Of a stretch of DNA of 64,000 nt, positions 54,875 through 63,672 are shown piece after piece. Both the position numbers and the translations under genes were made by a program. Position 1 is the stretch's first letter. Every line of letters starts with the position of its first letter. Source of the stretch: Methylophilus sp. 42. GTDB taxonomy: Bacteria > Pseudomonadota > Gammaproteobacteria > Burkholderiales > Methylophilaceae. The notes under the pieces were generated by a model. That model was not told where the DNA came from and did no database searches. It worked only from the letters and a program-made list of their open reading frames with translations. The stretch lies in contig NZ_KB913031.1 in assembly GCF_000384155.1 (NCBI RefSeq), forward strand, positions 1,426,001 through 1,490,000, given 5' to 3'.

Positions 54875-56309
54875 ACGACTGTGCGCTGATCGCTTCTACG
54901 ACTTCAGCCTGGGCAATGTCGCTAGCCTGGGCTTTCTGCCGCGGTTTATTCCCTGCGCCGCGCTTGGCCTGATTGCGTGTCTGCGGTGTGGCCTTAAAAC
55001 CAAAGCCTCCTAGCAGGGCTGCAACGACTTTACGCTTGGCAGTAGAGGGCTTGGCTGGCACTTCTTTTGGTGCTGCCGCTGCCGCAGGTTGATAAGGTTG
55101 CTGGAACCAGCCTTCGTCTGCGCTTGTGGCTTTTGACGTGCGTGGTCGGCTAGCGGTGTTGATCGTGGCTTTTTCTTTTGGAATCTGCTTTTTAATCAAC
55201 TTCTCGATGTCGTCGAAGTATTTGGTTTCATCTTCGTCGATCAGCGAGATGGCAATGCCTTTGGCGCCTGCGCGGCCGGTACGACCAATTCGGTGCACAT
55301 AGTCTTCCGGTGCAGTCGAGATTTCATAGTTAATCACCAGTGGCAAGTCACTGATATCCAGTCCGCGTGCCGCCACATCGGTGGCAACCAGCGCGTGAAT
55401 AGTGCCTGCTTTAAACGCGTCCAGGGCTTCAATACGTTCTTTTTGGGACTTATCCCCATGAATCGCACTGCATGGAATCTGGTCACGTTCCAGCGCACGC
55501 GCCAGCTTGCTGGCCGAGAGCTTGGTTTTCGTGAACACAATCACTTGCTGGTTGGCGTATTGCTTAAGTAGCTGCACCAGGAAGCGCTGTTTCTGGTCGC
55601 TATTCACTAGATACGCTTTTTGCTCGACATTGTCATTGGTCGCATTGCTGCGCGCCACTTCGATCAAGGTCGGGTTGTTCAAAAAGGCATCAGCCAGTTT
55701 TTTGATTTCATCAGAAAAAGTCGCTGAGAACATCAGGTTCTGACGCTGTTTAGGTAGCAATGCCAGAATGCGTTTCAAGTCAGGCATAAAGCCCATGTCC
55801 AGCATGCGATCTGCTTCGTCCAGCACCAGAAACTGCACCTGACTCAAAGACAAGGTTTTTTGCTCAACATGGTCCAGCAAGCGGCCAGGTGTGGCCACCA
55901 AAATTTCCACGCCTGTTTTGAGGATAGGCGTTTGTGTTTTGATATCCACGCCGCCATACACCACCAGGCTACGCAAATGCGTGTGTTTGGCATAGGTTTT
56001 GATGTTGTCATAGACCTGTATCGCTAATTCACGCGTAGGGGCCAATACCAGTGCCCGGATAGGGTGCTTGGCAGGCGAAGTACTGCTGCTGGAAAGCGGC
56101 AGCAGGGTATGCAAAATCGGCAAAGAAAACGCAGCCGTTTTGCCGGTACCCGTTTGCGCACCTGCCATCAAGTCCATACGCTGTAAAGCCAGCGGTATGG
56201 CTTGCGCTTGAATCGGCGTTGGTGTGGTATAGCCAGACTCATCAATCGCTTTTAACAGCGGCTCGGCCAGGCCGAGCGCACGAAAATCTACTGTGGTTTG
56301 CTCAGACAT
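54873..56309 (-). CDS. DEAD-box RNA helicase (RhlE group), second of a tandem pair
   Basis: ATP-dependent RNA helicase of 478 residues. Q-motif and motif I: TPIQAQAIPLAL and AGAQTGTGKTAAF; motif II DEAD in LVLDEADRMLDMGF; motif III SAT; motif VI HRIGRTGRAG. The C-terminal ~90 residues are basic, Ala/Lys/Pro-rich and low complexity (TAKRKVVAALLGGFG...), likely an RNA-binding tail. It starts 9 bases after the upstream DEAD-box gene stops, so the two are translationally linked. Likely roles, inferred from the family, are ribosome assembly or RNA decay in the cold. Confidence 0.93.
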   Translation of the reverse strand: MSEQTTVDFRALGLAEPLLKAIDESGYTTPTPIQAQAIPLALQRMDLMAGAQTGTGKTAAFSLPILHTLLPLSSSSTSPAKHPIRALVLAPTRELAIQVYDNIKTYAKHTHLRSLVVYGGVDIKTQTPILKTGVEILVATPGRLLDHVEQKTLSLSQVQFLVLDEADRMLDMGFMPDLKRILALLPKQRQNLMFSATFSDEIKKLADAFLNNPTLIEVARSNATNDNVEQKAYLVNSDQKQRFLVQLLKQYANQQVIVFTKTKLSASKLARALERDQIPCSAIHGDKSQKERIEALDAFKAGTIHALVATDVAARGLDISDLPLVINYEISTAPEDYVHRIGRTGRAGAKGIAISLIDEDETKYFDDIEKLIKKQIPKEKATINTASRPRTSKATSADEGWFQQPYQPAAAAAPKEVPAKPSTAKRKVVAALLGGFGFKATPQTRNQAKRGAGNKPRQKAQASDIAQAEVVEAISAQS

Positions 56310-56318
56310 AGGCGAGTC

Positions 56319-57884
56319 TTAGGCAAATGAACGTGGGCGTTTGGCACCACCATTGTCGCCAAATGACTTGCCTGCCGGACGTGGTTTGTTATTGCCACGG
56401 CTACCGTTAGGGTTGCCAAAACGCTCCTGGTTGTTGCCTGCCGGACGTGGACGGCGTTGACCAAATTCGTCAGCCAATGCGCGTGCAAACTGGAAGTCGG
56501 TATCTTTATTATAGTGCTTGCTGTTACCGTTGACTTCTTTGTCCTGTTTTGGCTCGGTTGTGCGTGGTGCACGTGGCTTGTTGGCCTGTGCATCGCGATT
56601 GTTCTCGCGGTTACCTTCACGGGCGACGCGTTCACCAAATGATTTGTTCTGGCCTGGTCTGTCGTCACGACGGAAACCGCCTTTGCCCTGTGGTTTGCCG
56701 TTGCGTCTGCCGCCACGTTTGCCATCACCACCATCATCCATACGCGCAGCACGTTTTGGTTCAAAACCTGCAATCACTTCAGCTTGCAGCTTTTGGCCAG
56801 TGTATTGCTCAATTTTGCGCAACAGGTGACGGTCAGCGTTAGAGGCAAATGAAATCGCTACGCCAGTGTTGTTGGCGCGGCCGGTACGGCCAATACGGTG
56901 TACATAGTCTTCTGCAAATTTCGGCAGATCGTAGTTAATGACGTGTGAGATCCCTTGAACGTCGATACCGCGTGCAGCAACATCGGTTGCAACCAGTACT
57001 TTCACGTCACCATGGCGCAGTTTGGTCAAAGTGCGGTTACGCGCACCTTGCGTCATGTCACCATGCAGGGCTGCTGTGCTGTGACCAGCGGCATACAAGT
57101 CTTCAGCCAGCAAGTCAGCGTGACGCTTGGTGCTGGTGAAAATAATGGTTTGGTTGACATCTGGTGCAATCAGCAAATGTTCCAGCAGTTTGTTTTTGTG
57201 GTTCATGTCATCCACAAAGTGCAAACGTTGCTCAATGTTGGCGTGTCTTTCTTTCTGGCCTGCCACCTGAATTGTCAGTGGGTCGCGCAAGAAGCGTTTG
57301 CCGATATCCATAATGCCATCCAGTGTCGCTGAGAACAGCAAGGTTTGGCGCTCGGCAGGCAATGCTTCACAAATGCGCTCAACATCAGGCATAAAGCCCA
57401 TGTCCAGCATACGGTCAGCTTCATCCAGTACCAGCATTTGCAAACGGCTCAAATCAATACGGCCGCGTTCCAGGTGGTCAATAAAGCGGCCTGGTGTTGC
57501 AACCAGAATGTCCAGTGGCTGTGACAGCAATTTGTTTTGCAATGGGTAAGGCATGCCACCAACGATGCTGATGCAACGTGCGCGCAAGAATTTGCCGTAT
57601 TTACGTGCAGCATCATTTACTTGGGCTGCCAGTTCGCGTGTCGGTGTCAGTACCAGAATACGTGGGCCACGGCTGCGAACAGGGTGTTGTGTCGCCAGCA
57701 GGTTTAATGCTGGTAAGGTAAAGGCAGCCGTTTTACCAGTGCCGGTTTGGGCAGAGGCCATGATGTCACGGCCTTGCAAAGCTTCAGGAATGGATTGCGC
57801 CTGAATTGGTGTTGGGTTTTCATAGCCTGCGTCGGTCAATGCGCGCAAAATGGAGGGGTCGAGATTTAAATCTGCAAAAGACAA
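56319..57884 (-). CDS. DEAD-box RNA helicase (RhlE group), first of a tandem pair
   Basis: A 521-residue RNA helicase. It opens MSFADLNLDPSILRALTDAG, then Q-motif TPIQAQSIPEAL, motif I ASAQTGTGKTAAF, DEAD in LVLDEADRMLDMGF, SAT, and HRIGRTGRANNTG. The ~150-residue C-terminal tail is rich in Arg, Gly, Asn and Lys (GKRGGRRNGKPQGKGGFRR...), an RGG-like RNA-binding region. It heads a two-gene operon with the helicase at 54873 and is preceded by an unusually long leader (about 300 bases), as in cold-induced helicase genes. Confidence 0.94.
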   Translation of the reverse strand: MSFADLNLDPSILRALTDAGYENPTPIQAQSIPEALQGRDIMASAQTGTGKTAAFTLPALNLLATQHPVRSRGPRILVLTPTRELAAQVNDAARKYGKFLRARCISIVGGMPYPLQNKLLSQPLDILVATPGRFIDHLERGRIDLSRLQMLVLDEADRMLDMGFMPDVERICEALPAERQTLLFSATLDGIMDIGKRFLRDPLTIQVAGQKERHANIEQRLHFVDDMNHKNKLLEHLLIAPDVNQTIIFTSTKRHADLLAEDLYAAGHSTAALHGDMTQGARNRTLTKLRHGDVKVLVATDVAARGIDVQGISHVINYDLPKFAEDYVHRIGRTGRANNTGVAISFASNADRHLLRKIEQYTGQKLQAEVIAGFEPKRAARMDDGGDGKRGGRRNGKPQGKGGFRRDDRPGQNKSFGERVAREGNRENNRDAQANKPRAPRTTEPKQDKEVNGNSKHYNKDTDFQFARALADEFGQRRPRPAGNNQERFGNPNGSRGNNKPRPAGKSFGDNGGAKRPRSFA

Positions 57885-58187
57885 GGAATGTCCCTTTCAT
57901 CAACAATTAAAAAGGGCGCAAGTAAAGCAATAAAGCAAAGCCAATGAAGCAGCATGGCACTCAAGAATGCGAGTGGTGCAATATCAACTAAGCCAAAGCA
58001 ACATTTAAGATTGGATGCTTTTACCGGCGCTTGGGCATGGCCACTAACCGATAAAAGAAGATGGTGTCATTAAGACTTCATCTAAAGATGATAACCTCAA
58101 AATTTCGCGAGTTATCGACAGGTCAGGGCAATGAATTTAAAACAAATGTGGCGGGTCTAGTACCAGCCGTGTTTTAAAGTTGCTCGC
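57885..58187 (-). other. Long 5' leader of the DEAD-box helicase operon
   Basis: About 300 bases separate the inferred transcription start (near 58181) from the helicase ATG at 57884, with no gene on either strand. Within it, GGCACTC (57954-57960 on the plus strand) can pair imperfectly with GAGTGGTGC. Long leaders control cold induction or autoregulation in several DEAD-box and cold-shock genes; that role here is inferred. Confidence 0.45.
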
Positions 58188-58215
58188 AGTATAGCCACTT
58201 TATTTTAAAAGTCAA
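58188..58215 (-). promoter_or_regulatory. Promoter of the DEAD-box helicase operon
   Basis: On the minus strand, TTGACT and TATACT are separated by 16 bases. Both hexamers are close to consensus, the best sigma-70 match in this gap. Confidence 0.6.
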
Positions 58216-58232
58216 ATATTTAAGTTGATTTG

Positions 58233-58241
58233 TGATAAAAT
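58233..58241 (+). promoter_or_regulatory. Extended -10 promoter of typA
   Basis: TGATAAAAT has the TG-n-TAtAAT form of an extended -10 element, with no good -35. It would start transcription near 58248, giving a short leader. Confidence 0.42.
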
Positions 58242-58271
58242 CGCGCCCTTTCCAAACAGATGGCAGTTCAC

Positions 58272-60077
58272 ATGGCACGCAACCTTAGAAATATCGCAAT
58301 TATCGCCCACGTTGACCACGGTAAAACAACCATGGTTGACAAGCTACTTCAACAGTCAGGTACTTTTGCCTCACACCAAGCGGTGACTGAGCGTGTGATG
58401 GATAGCAACGATCTGGAAAAAGAACGCGGCATTACGATTCTGGCCAAAAACACTGCTTTAACCTACGAAGGCACACATATTAATATCGTCGACACACCGG
58501 GCCACGCCGACTTCGGTGGCGAGGTAGAGCGCGTATTAGGCATGGTGGATGGCGTATTGTTGTTGGTGGATGCCGTGGATGGCCCAATGCCACAAACGCG
58601 TTTTGTGACCAAAAAAGCACTGGCCCTGGGTTTGAAGCCAATTGTGGTGATTAACAAAGTGGACCGTCCAAGTGCCCGTCCTGATTGGGTGATCAACCAT
58701 ACGTTTGATTTGTTCGCTAACCTGGGTGCCACTGATGAGCAACTGGATTTTCCGGTGGTTTATGCCTCAGCCTTAAATGGCTTTGCCACCTTAGACATGA
58801 GCAAACCTTCAGACAACATGCGTGCTTTGTTTGACACCATTTTAAGCCATGTTGAGCCGCCTAAAGGTGATAGCGAGGCGCCATTGCAACTACAAATTTC
58901 TGCCTTGGATTATTCTACTTATACTGGTCGCCTGGGCGTTGGCCGTGTGACCAATGGCCGTATCAAGCCAGGCCAGGTCGTCGCCGTGATGCGCGAAGAT
59001 GAACAAGTAGCACAAGGCCGTATCAACCAGGTGCTGGGCTTTAAAGGCCTGGAGCGCGTGCCGGTAGACGAAGCTGAAGCAGGTGACATCGTCATCATTT
59101 CAGGTATTGAAGAAATCGGTATCGGTTTTACGATCTGTGATCGTGACAAACCAGTCGGCCTGCCGCATTTGGGCGTGGATGAGCCAACCCTGACCATGGA
59201 CTTTATGGTGAACACTTCACCATTGGCTGGTACAGAAGGTAAATTTATTACCTCACGTCAGATCCGTGACCGATTGACTAAAGAATTACTGGTTAACGTG
59301 GCTTTGCGCGTTGAAGATACTGAAGACACCGATGTATTCCGTGTTTCAGGTCGTGGTGAATTGCACCTGACTATTTTGCTGGAAAATATGCGCCGCGAAG
59401 GTTTTGAAATCGCCGTGGGTAAACCACGTGTAGTATTCAGAGAAATCAATGGTGAAAAATGTGAGCCATATGAAATCCTGACTGTGGACCTGGAAGACGA
59501 AAACCAGGGTGCGGTGATGGAGGAGTTGGGTCGTCGCCGTGGTGAAATGTCAAATATGGAGTCTGACGGTAATGGCCGTACACGTTTGGAATACCGTATT
59601 CCAGCGCGTGGCCTGATCGGTTTCCAGGGCGAGTTTTTGACACTGACCCGTGGTACTGGTTTGATGGCGCATATTTTTGACGAATACGCACCATTGAAAG
59701 CCGATATGCCAGGCCGCCGTAATGGCGTGCTGATTTCAGCCGAGCAGGGTGAAGCGGTGGCTTATGCTTTATGGAAACTGCAAGACCGCGGCAAAATGTT
59801 CTCCAGCCCGGGTGACCGTTTGTATGAAGGCATGATTATCGGTATCCATAGCCGTGACAATGACCTGGTGGTTAACCCGATCAAGGGTAAACAGTTAACC
59901 AACGTGCGCGCCTCCGGTACTGATGAAGCGGTGCGTTTGGTGCCGCCTATCTCTATCAGCCTGGAAAGTGCTGTGGAATTTATTGATGATGACGAATTGG
60001 TCGAGATCACACCAAAAACAATTCGCCTGCGTAAACGCTTCCTGTTGGAGCATGAGCGTAAACGTTCCAGCAAGTAA
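58272..60077 (+). CDS. typA: Translational GTPase TypA/BipA
   Basis: Ribosome-associated GTPase that helps 50S assembly and growth under stress or cold (601 residues). The G1 loop AHVDHGKTT, switch region [12 protein letters not shown]3 [12 protein letters not shown] and G4 [10 protein letters not shown] are all visible, followed by the TypA-specific C-terminal domain ([20 protein letters not shown]). The frame is open from ATG 58260, but the family begins near [15 protein letters not shown], so ATG 58272 is preferred; neither start has a strong ribosome site. It is divergent from the DEAD-box operon, another RNA and ribosome function. Confidence 0.96.
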   Translation: MARNLRNIAIIAHVDHGKTTMVDKLLQQSGTFASHQAVTERVMDSNDLEKERGITILAKNTALTYEGTHINIVDTPGHADFGGEVERVLGMVDGVLLLVDAVDGPMPQTRFVTKKALALGLKPIVVINKVDRPSARPDWVINHTFDLFANLGATDEQLDFPVVYASALNGFATLDMSKPSDNMRALFDTILSHVEPPKGDSEAPLQLQISALDYSTYTGRLGVGRVTNGRIKPGQVVAVMREDEQVAQGRINQVLGFKGLERVPVDEAEAGDIVIISGIEEIGIGFTICDRDKPVGLPHLGVDEPTLTMDFMVNTSPLAGTEGKFITSRQIRDRLTKELLVNVALRVEDTEDTDVFRVSGRGELHLTILLENMRREGFEIAVGKPRVVFREINGEKCEPYEILTVDLEDENQGAVMEELGRRRGEMSNMESDGNGRTRLEYRIPARGLIGFQGEFLTLTRGTGLMAHIFDEYAPLKADMPGRRNGVLISAEQGEAVAYALWKLQDRGKMFSSPGDRLYEGMIIGIHSRDNDLVVNPIKGKQLTNVRASGTDEAVRLVPPISISLESAVEFIDDDELVEITPKTIRLRKRFLLEHERKRSSK

Positions 60078-60092
60078 TTAGGATTGATCGGT

Positions 60093-60120
60093 AAAAAAGC
60101 CAGCAGAAGCTGGCTTTTTT
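60093..60120 (+). terminator. Rho-independent terminator after typA
   Basis: AAAAAAGCCAGC and GCTGGCTTTTTT with an AGAA loop, 15 bases after the typA stop. Confidence 0.9.
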
Positions 60121-60160
60121 ATTGCCTGTAACATCCTGTTAGTTTTTTAATATTATTTAA

Positions 60161-60194
60161 TTCTCACACATGTTAATAATTGATATAATTAACA
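60161..60194 (+). promoter_or_regulatory. Promoter with overlapping palindrome, upstream of the GG-leader peptide gene
   Basis: TTCTCA and a consensus TATAAT (60184-60189) are separated by 17 bases in a very AT-rich stretch. A palindrome with 7-bp arms, TGTTAAT (60171-60177) and ATTAACA (60188-60194), covers the -10 box, and a further GTTAACA occurs at 60210-60216. This is the usual geometry for a repressor operator. The start of transcription would be near 60196, leaving a ~95-base leader. Confidence 0.45.
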
Positions 60195-60291
60195 TATAAA
60201 ATAACTAAAGTTAACACATTGGTGGCTGGCTAGCCGATCTGAGTTAACGCCGTGAAAAATTTATTTTTAATATCAATTAAGGAGAAATGTA

Positions 60292-60546
60292 ATGGCAATG
60301 TGTGAATTAAATGTAGTTGAGGTGGATGTTGTGTCTGGTGGTTTTGGTGCTGGCATTGGTTTTTTTGGCATGCCTGAAGAAACCGTGGCTGCTGGTAATG
60401 TGTTGATTGCCGCAGTCGGCGGTATTGGCGGTGTCGCAACAACGCTGGGCCAGGTGTTAAATGGCCCGTCAGGTCCGGCAGTTGTTTCTGCGCTCTCCGG
60501 TGTATTGTCTGGTGGTGTGTTTGGGTTGCTGTTTGGCCGCAATTAA
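60292..60546 (+). CDS. Small double-glycine-leader peptide (bacteriocin-like precursor)
   Basis: An 84-residue peptide with AAGGAG 7 bases before the ATG. The first 17 residues, MAMCELNVVEVDVVSGG, fit the double-glycine leader consensus (EL-x3-E-V-x2-V-S-G-G) cleaved by C39-peptidase ABC exporters. The remaining 67 residues are very hydrophobic and Gly/Ala/Val-rich with small-residue repeats (GGIGG, GVLSGGVFG) and end in GRN, as in class II bacteriocins or microcins. No exporter or immunity gene is adjacent, so it would depend on genes elsewhere. It is an isolated unit between two terminators. A non-bacteriocin signalling or adhesion peptide is also possible. Confidence 0.75.
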   Translation: MAMCELNVVEVDVVSGGFGAGIGFFGMPEETVAAGNVLIAAVGGIGGVATTLGQVLNGPSGPAVVSALSGVLSGGVFGLLFGRN

Positions 60547-60573
60547 TCCTTAAGTTAAGGAATCTCCCCTAAT

Positions 60574-60600
60574 AACAGCCTCGTCAGAGGCTGTTTTTTT
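60574..60600 (+). terminator. Rho-independent terminator
   Basis: AACAGCCTC and GAGGCTGTT with a GTCA loop followed by a T-run. It lies 28 bases after the GG-leader peptide stop and closes its transcript. Confidence 0.9.
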
Positions 60601-60697
60601 ATATCGGTGTTCCGGGCGGCGGTTTATCGGTTTGTTAGGCTACCTTGGTGTTTGCAATTTAACTGCGATACACTTGCCAACAAGCCATTACCAGATC

Positions 60698-61519
60698 ATG
60701 TCTATGACCGCTACACTAGAGCAGTACCGTGTTAATCCGAAAAAATTTTCCTTAAAGCAATTCAAGGCGGACGATCGGTCTGCCCGCACTGGTGATAAAG
60801 CAAGTGATGCCAGTTTGTTGGCCGAATTAACCCATCAAATTAACCTCAGGCAGGATATTTTGCATGCAGAGGCAAAGCATAAGGTTTTGCTGATTTTGCA
60901 GGGCATGGATACCAGCGGTAAAGATGGCACAGTCAAGCATGTGTTTAGCGCCTGTGATCCTTTAGGTATTCGCCTGGCCAGCTTTAAGGCGCCCAGCGCA
61001 GATGAACTGGCGCATGATTATTTGTGGCGCGTGCACAACCAAGTGCCGACCAAAGGTGAATTGACTATTTTTAATCGCAGTCATTATGAAGATGTATTAA
61101 TTGTGAAAGTGCATGACTGGATAGACGACGCAGAATGCAAACGTCGTTACCAGCAAATCAATAACTTCGAGCGCATGCTTAGTGAAACCGGCACCACTAT
61201 CATTAAATGCTTTCTGCATATCTCCAAAGACGAGCAAAAGCAGCGTTTGCAAGAGCGTCTGGATGATCCAACCAAGCATTGGAAATTTAACCCGAAGGAT
61301 CTTGATGAGCGTGCCTTATGGGACCGCTATATGGACGCTTATGAACTGGCGCTGAAAGAGACATCCACTAAATATGCGCCCTGGTATGTGATTCCGGCTG
61401 ATTCTAAAACCAACCGTAATTTATTGGTTTCCCAGATTTTGCTGGAGAGTTTGAATCAATTGCCGCTGGCGTATCCAGCCAAGCCCAAAGAGTGGGATCA
61501 GCTCACCATTAAAGATTAA
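60698..61519 (+). CDS. ppk2: PPK2-family polyphosphate kinase
   Basis: Polyphosphate:nucleotide phosphotransferase of 273 residues. The P-loop LQGMDTSGKDGTVKHVF and the lid region YLWRVHNQVPTKGELTIFNR are PPK2 signatures; NRSHYEDVLIVKVHDW follows, and KIL-type substrate residues cannot be read with confidence. The frame is open from 60632, but the family starts near MSMTATLEQYRVNPKKFSLK, hence ATG 60698. Whether it acts on AMP, ADP or GDP cannot be decided from sequence alone. It stands alone upstream of a two-component pair. Confidence 0.9.
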   Translation: MSMTATLEQYRVNPKKFSLKQFKADDRSARTGDKASDASLLAELTHQINLRQDILHAEAKHKVLLILQGMDTSGKDGTVKHVFSACDPLGIRLASFKAPSADELAHDYLWRVHNQVPTKGELTIFNRSHYEDVLIVKVHDWIDDAECKRRYQQINNFERMLSETGTTIIKCFLHISKDEQKQRLQERLDDPTKHWKFNPKDLDERALWDRYMDAYELALKETSTKYAPWYVIPADSKTNRNLLVSQILLESLNQLPLAYPAKPKEWDQLTIKD

Positions 61520-61622
61520 TCGTAGAGATTAGTCATAGACACGTGAATTTAATGATTTTACGCTGTGTATAGATGGCCGTATTACAGTTTAATAACGCTG
61601 GGTTTTCATTCTCGATTAAAAC

Positions 61623-62960
61623 ATGAGCTTACGCTTTCGACTCAACTTGTTAGTCACCATGCTGTCGCTGGCCTTTCTGGTGGCCGCCGCGGTGGTGTTG
61701 GTGCGCGATACCAAAGACAGCATCCGTGAACGGGTAGAGGCCGCCACGCGGGTGACGGTGCAATTGCTGGATACGGTGATTGTCAGTTCGGCGATGAATC
61801 CCAGTCTGGGTCCCACTCATTACGTGCTGCAAGATTTCCTGCGTTCGCTGGGCTATGTGCGCAGTAGCCGCATTGAGCTCTACGATTACGCCAATAATCC
61901 TTTATATATTTCGCCGACTTCAACTTTCAAGTCTGAAATCAACCCGCCGGAGTGGTTTACCAAACTGGTCGCGCCTAAGGTGGAAACCGTGACACGGCGT
62001 GTGCGCTATGGTGTGTTGACCATTAGCTCTAATGCCGAAGGCTCTATCCGCGAGGCTTGGTCAGGCTTTCTGCAGTTAATAGTGATGGGCGTTGGTTTTT
62101 TTGTCTTGCTCAACTTGTTGGTGTATGGCTTGCTCAGCCACGCTTTGCGCCCGGTCCGACATATTTTGCATGCCATTAACCGCATAGAGCAGGGCGATTT
62201 GACCACGCGACTGGAGCGTTTTTCAGTGCCTGAGTTTGACAAAATCGGCCTCAGCTTAAACCAGATGGCCTTGTCGCTGGATGCCGAGCGTCAATTGGAG
62301 CAAAACCGCCAGTTGACGCAGCTGATTCAGCAGCACATTGAAGACGAACGACGCAGTCTGGCACGTGAGTTGCACGATGAACTGGGGCAATATGTGACAG
62401 CGATTAAGACCTTTGCCGTGGCCATTGTGAATAAAACCAAAGAAAGCACGCCAGATATTGCGGCCAATGCGCAAACCATCGTGGCTGCCGCCAACCATAT
62501 TTACGACGGCATGCATAATATTATTCGCCAGTTGCGTCCGGCAGCCATGGATAATATGGGCTTGGTGGAAACCTTGCGTGATATGGTGTCAGGTTACCAG
62601 GTGCAACATCCTGAATTGAATATTCAGTTGCACTTATCAGGCGAATTCCAGCCCATGGGTGAAAACGTCAATATCAATATCTATCGCATGGTGCAAGAGG
62701 CCGTCAATAACGCCATCAAACATGCGCATGCGCAATGTATCAATGTGCACATGCTGACTGATGCGCAAGGCTTGCGCCTGATGATTTGTGACGACGGCGT
62801 AGGCATGCAACTGGATGCGGTGGATCAGAGCAAGCATTTTGGGTTGCTCGGCATGCGCGAGCGGGTACAGGCCTTGCATGGACAGTTTAAAGTGGTTTCG
62901 CAACCAGAGGCTGGGCGTGGAACCACATTGGAAATTCGATTGCCTATACAATCAGCATAA
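61623..62960 (+). CDS. Membrane sensor histidine kinase with HAMP domain (NarX type)
   Basis: A 445-residue inner-membrane sensor. Transmembrane helix 1 (~7-27, LNLLVTMLSLAFLVAAAVVL) and helix 2 (~150-175, LIVMGVGFFVLLNLLVYGLL) enclose a periplasmic domain of ~120 residues. A HAMP linker follows (ALRPVRHILHAINRIEQGDL), then HisKA_3 with phospho-His251 in RELHDELGQYVTAI, and HATPase motifs CDDGVGM and FGLLGMRERVQAL. The ligand is unknown. The partner regulator begins 16 bases after its stop. Confidence 0.94.
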   Translation: MSLRFRLNLLVTMLSLAFLVAAAVVLVRDTKDSIRERVEAATRVTVQLLDTVIVSSAMNPSLGPTHYVLQDFLRSLGYVRSSRIELYDYANNPLYISPTSTFKSEINPPEWFTKLVAPKVETVTRRVRYGVLTISSNAEGSIREAWSGFLQLIVMGVGFFVLLNLLVYGLLSHALRPVRHILHAINRIEQGDLTTRLERFSVPEFDKIGLSLNQMALSLDAERQLEQNRQLTQLIQQHIEDERRSLARELHDELGQYVTAIKTFAVAIVNKTKESTPDIAANAQTIVAAANHIYDGMHNIIRQLRPAAMDNMGLVETLRDMVSGYQVQHPELNIQLHLSGEFQPMGENVNINIYRMVQEAVNNAIKHAHAQCINVHMLTDAQGLRLMICDDGVGMQLDAVDQSKHFGLLGMRERVQALHGQFKVVSQPEAGRGTTLEIRLPIQSA

Positions 62961-62976
62961 ACAAGGGAGAATAAGC

Positions 62977-63609
62977 GTGATAAGTGTAATGCTGGTAGAT
63001 GACCATGCAGTGGTCAGGATGGGCTTTAAAATGCTGCTCGAGTCAGACCAGGACATTAAGGTCATTGCGGAGGCTGAAAGTGGTGAAGCCGCGATTAAGG
63101 CCTATGTCGAGCACCATCCGCAAGTCGTGGTCATGGATATCACCATGCCAGGGATTGGTGGCATGGAGGCCATAGAACGCATTCTGGCCAAAGACAATCA
63201 TGCCCGCATCCTGGTGTTGTCTGCCCATGAAGATTCCGTGCATCCCAAACGCGTGCTCAATGCCGGTGCCATGGGCTATGTCACCAAGCGCAGCGCGGCT
63301 GAGGAGCTGATTAAAGCCATTCGCAGTGTAGCGCAGGGTAAAAAATACATCGAGGCCAGCGTGGCACAGCAAATGGCGATTCAGCAATTGTCCGGTGAGC
63401 AAAATCCGGTGGATGTGCTCAGTGAGCGTGAATTCGAGGTGTTTATGTCATTGGCACGCGGTAAGTCTACCAATGAGATTGCTGAAACCTTGTTCCTGAG
63501 CCCACGCACGGTAGGCACGCATTTGTACAATATTAAACAAAAACTCAATGCGCAAAATTCGGCAGAGATTGCCCTGATTGCCATGCGTTGCGGGCTGCTT
63601 GAGCCGTAA
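62977..63609 (+). CDS. LuxR/NarL-family response regulator
   Basis: A 210-residue regulator. I choose GTG 62977, preceded by GGGAGA, because the receiver core SVMLVDDHAVVRMGF begins right there; the frame is open from 62815, but that part overlaps the kinase and is not receiver-like. Phospho-acceptor Asp54 lies in VVVMDITMPG, and the C-terminal helix-turn-helix has LSEREFEVFMSLARGKSTNE and SPRTVGTHLYNIKQKL. It pairs with the HAMP kinase just upstream. Confidence 0.94.
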   Translation: MISVMLVDDHAVVRMGFKMLLESDQDIKVIAEAESGEAAIKAYVEHHPQVVVMDITMPGIGGMEAIERILAKDNHARILVLSAHEDSVHPKRVLNAGAMGYVTKRSAAEELIKAIRSVAQGKKYIEASVAQQMAIQQLSGEQNPVDVLSEREFEVFMSLARGKSTNEIAETLFLSPRTVGTHLYNIKQKLNAQNSAEIALIAMRCGLLEP

Positions 63610-63625
63610 GTTAGGCGGATGAAAT

Positions 63626-63657
63626 AAAAAAGCCATTCTTGCAAGAATGGCTTTTTT
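63626..63657. terminator. Bidirectional rho-independent terminator
   Basis: AAAAAGCCATTCTT and AAGAATGGCTTTTT form a near-perfect stem with a 2-base GC centre. It lies between the response regulator and the convergent transporter gene. Confidence 0.9.
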
Positions 63658-63672
63658 ATTGGGATCAATCGT

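Noticed and set aside
62815-62976. N-terminal extension of the second LuxR-type regulator.
   Set aside because: It overlaps the kinase gene in another frame; the receiver domain begins at GTG 62977, which has a ribosome site.
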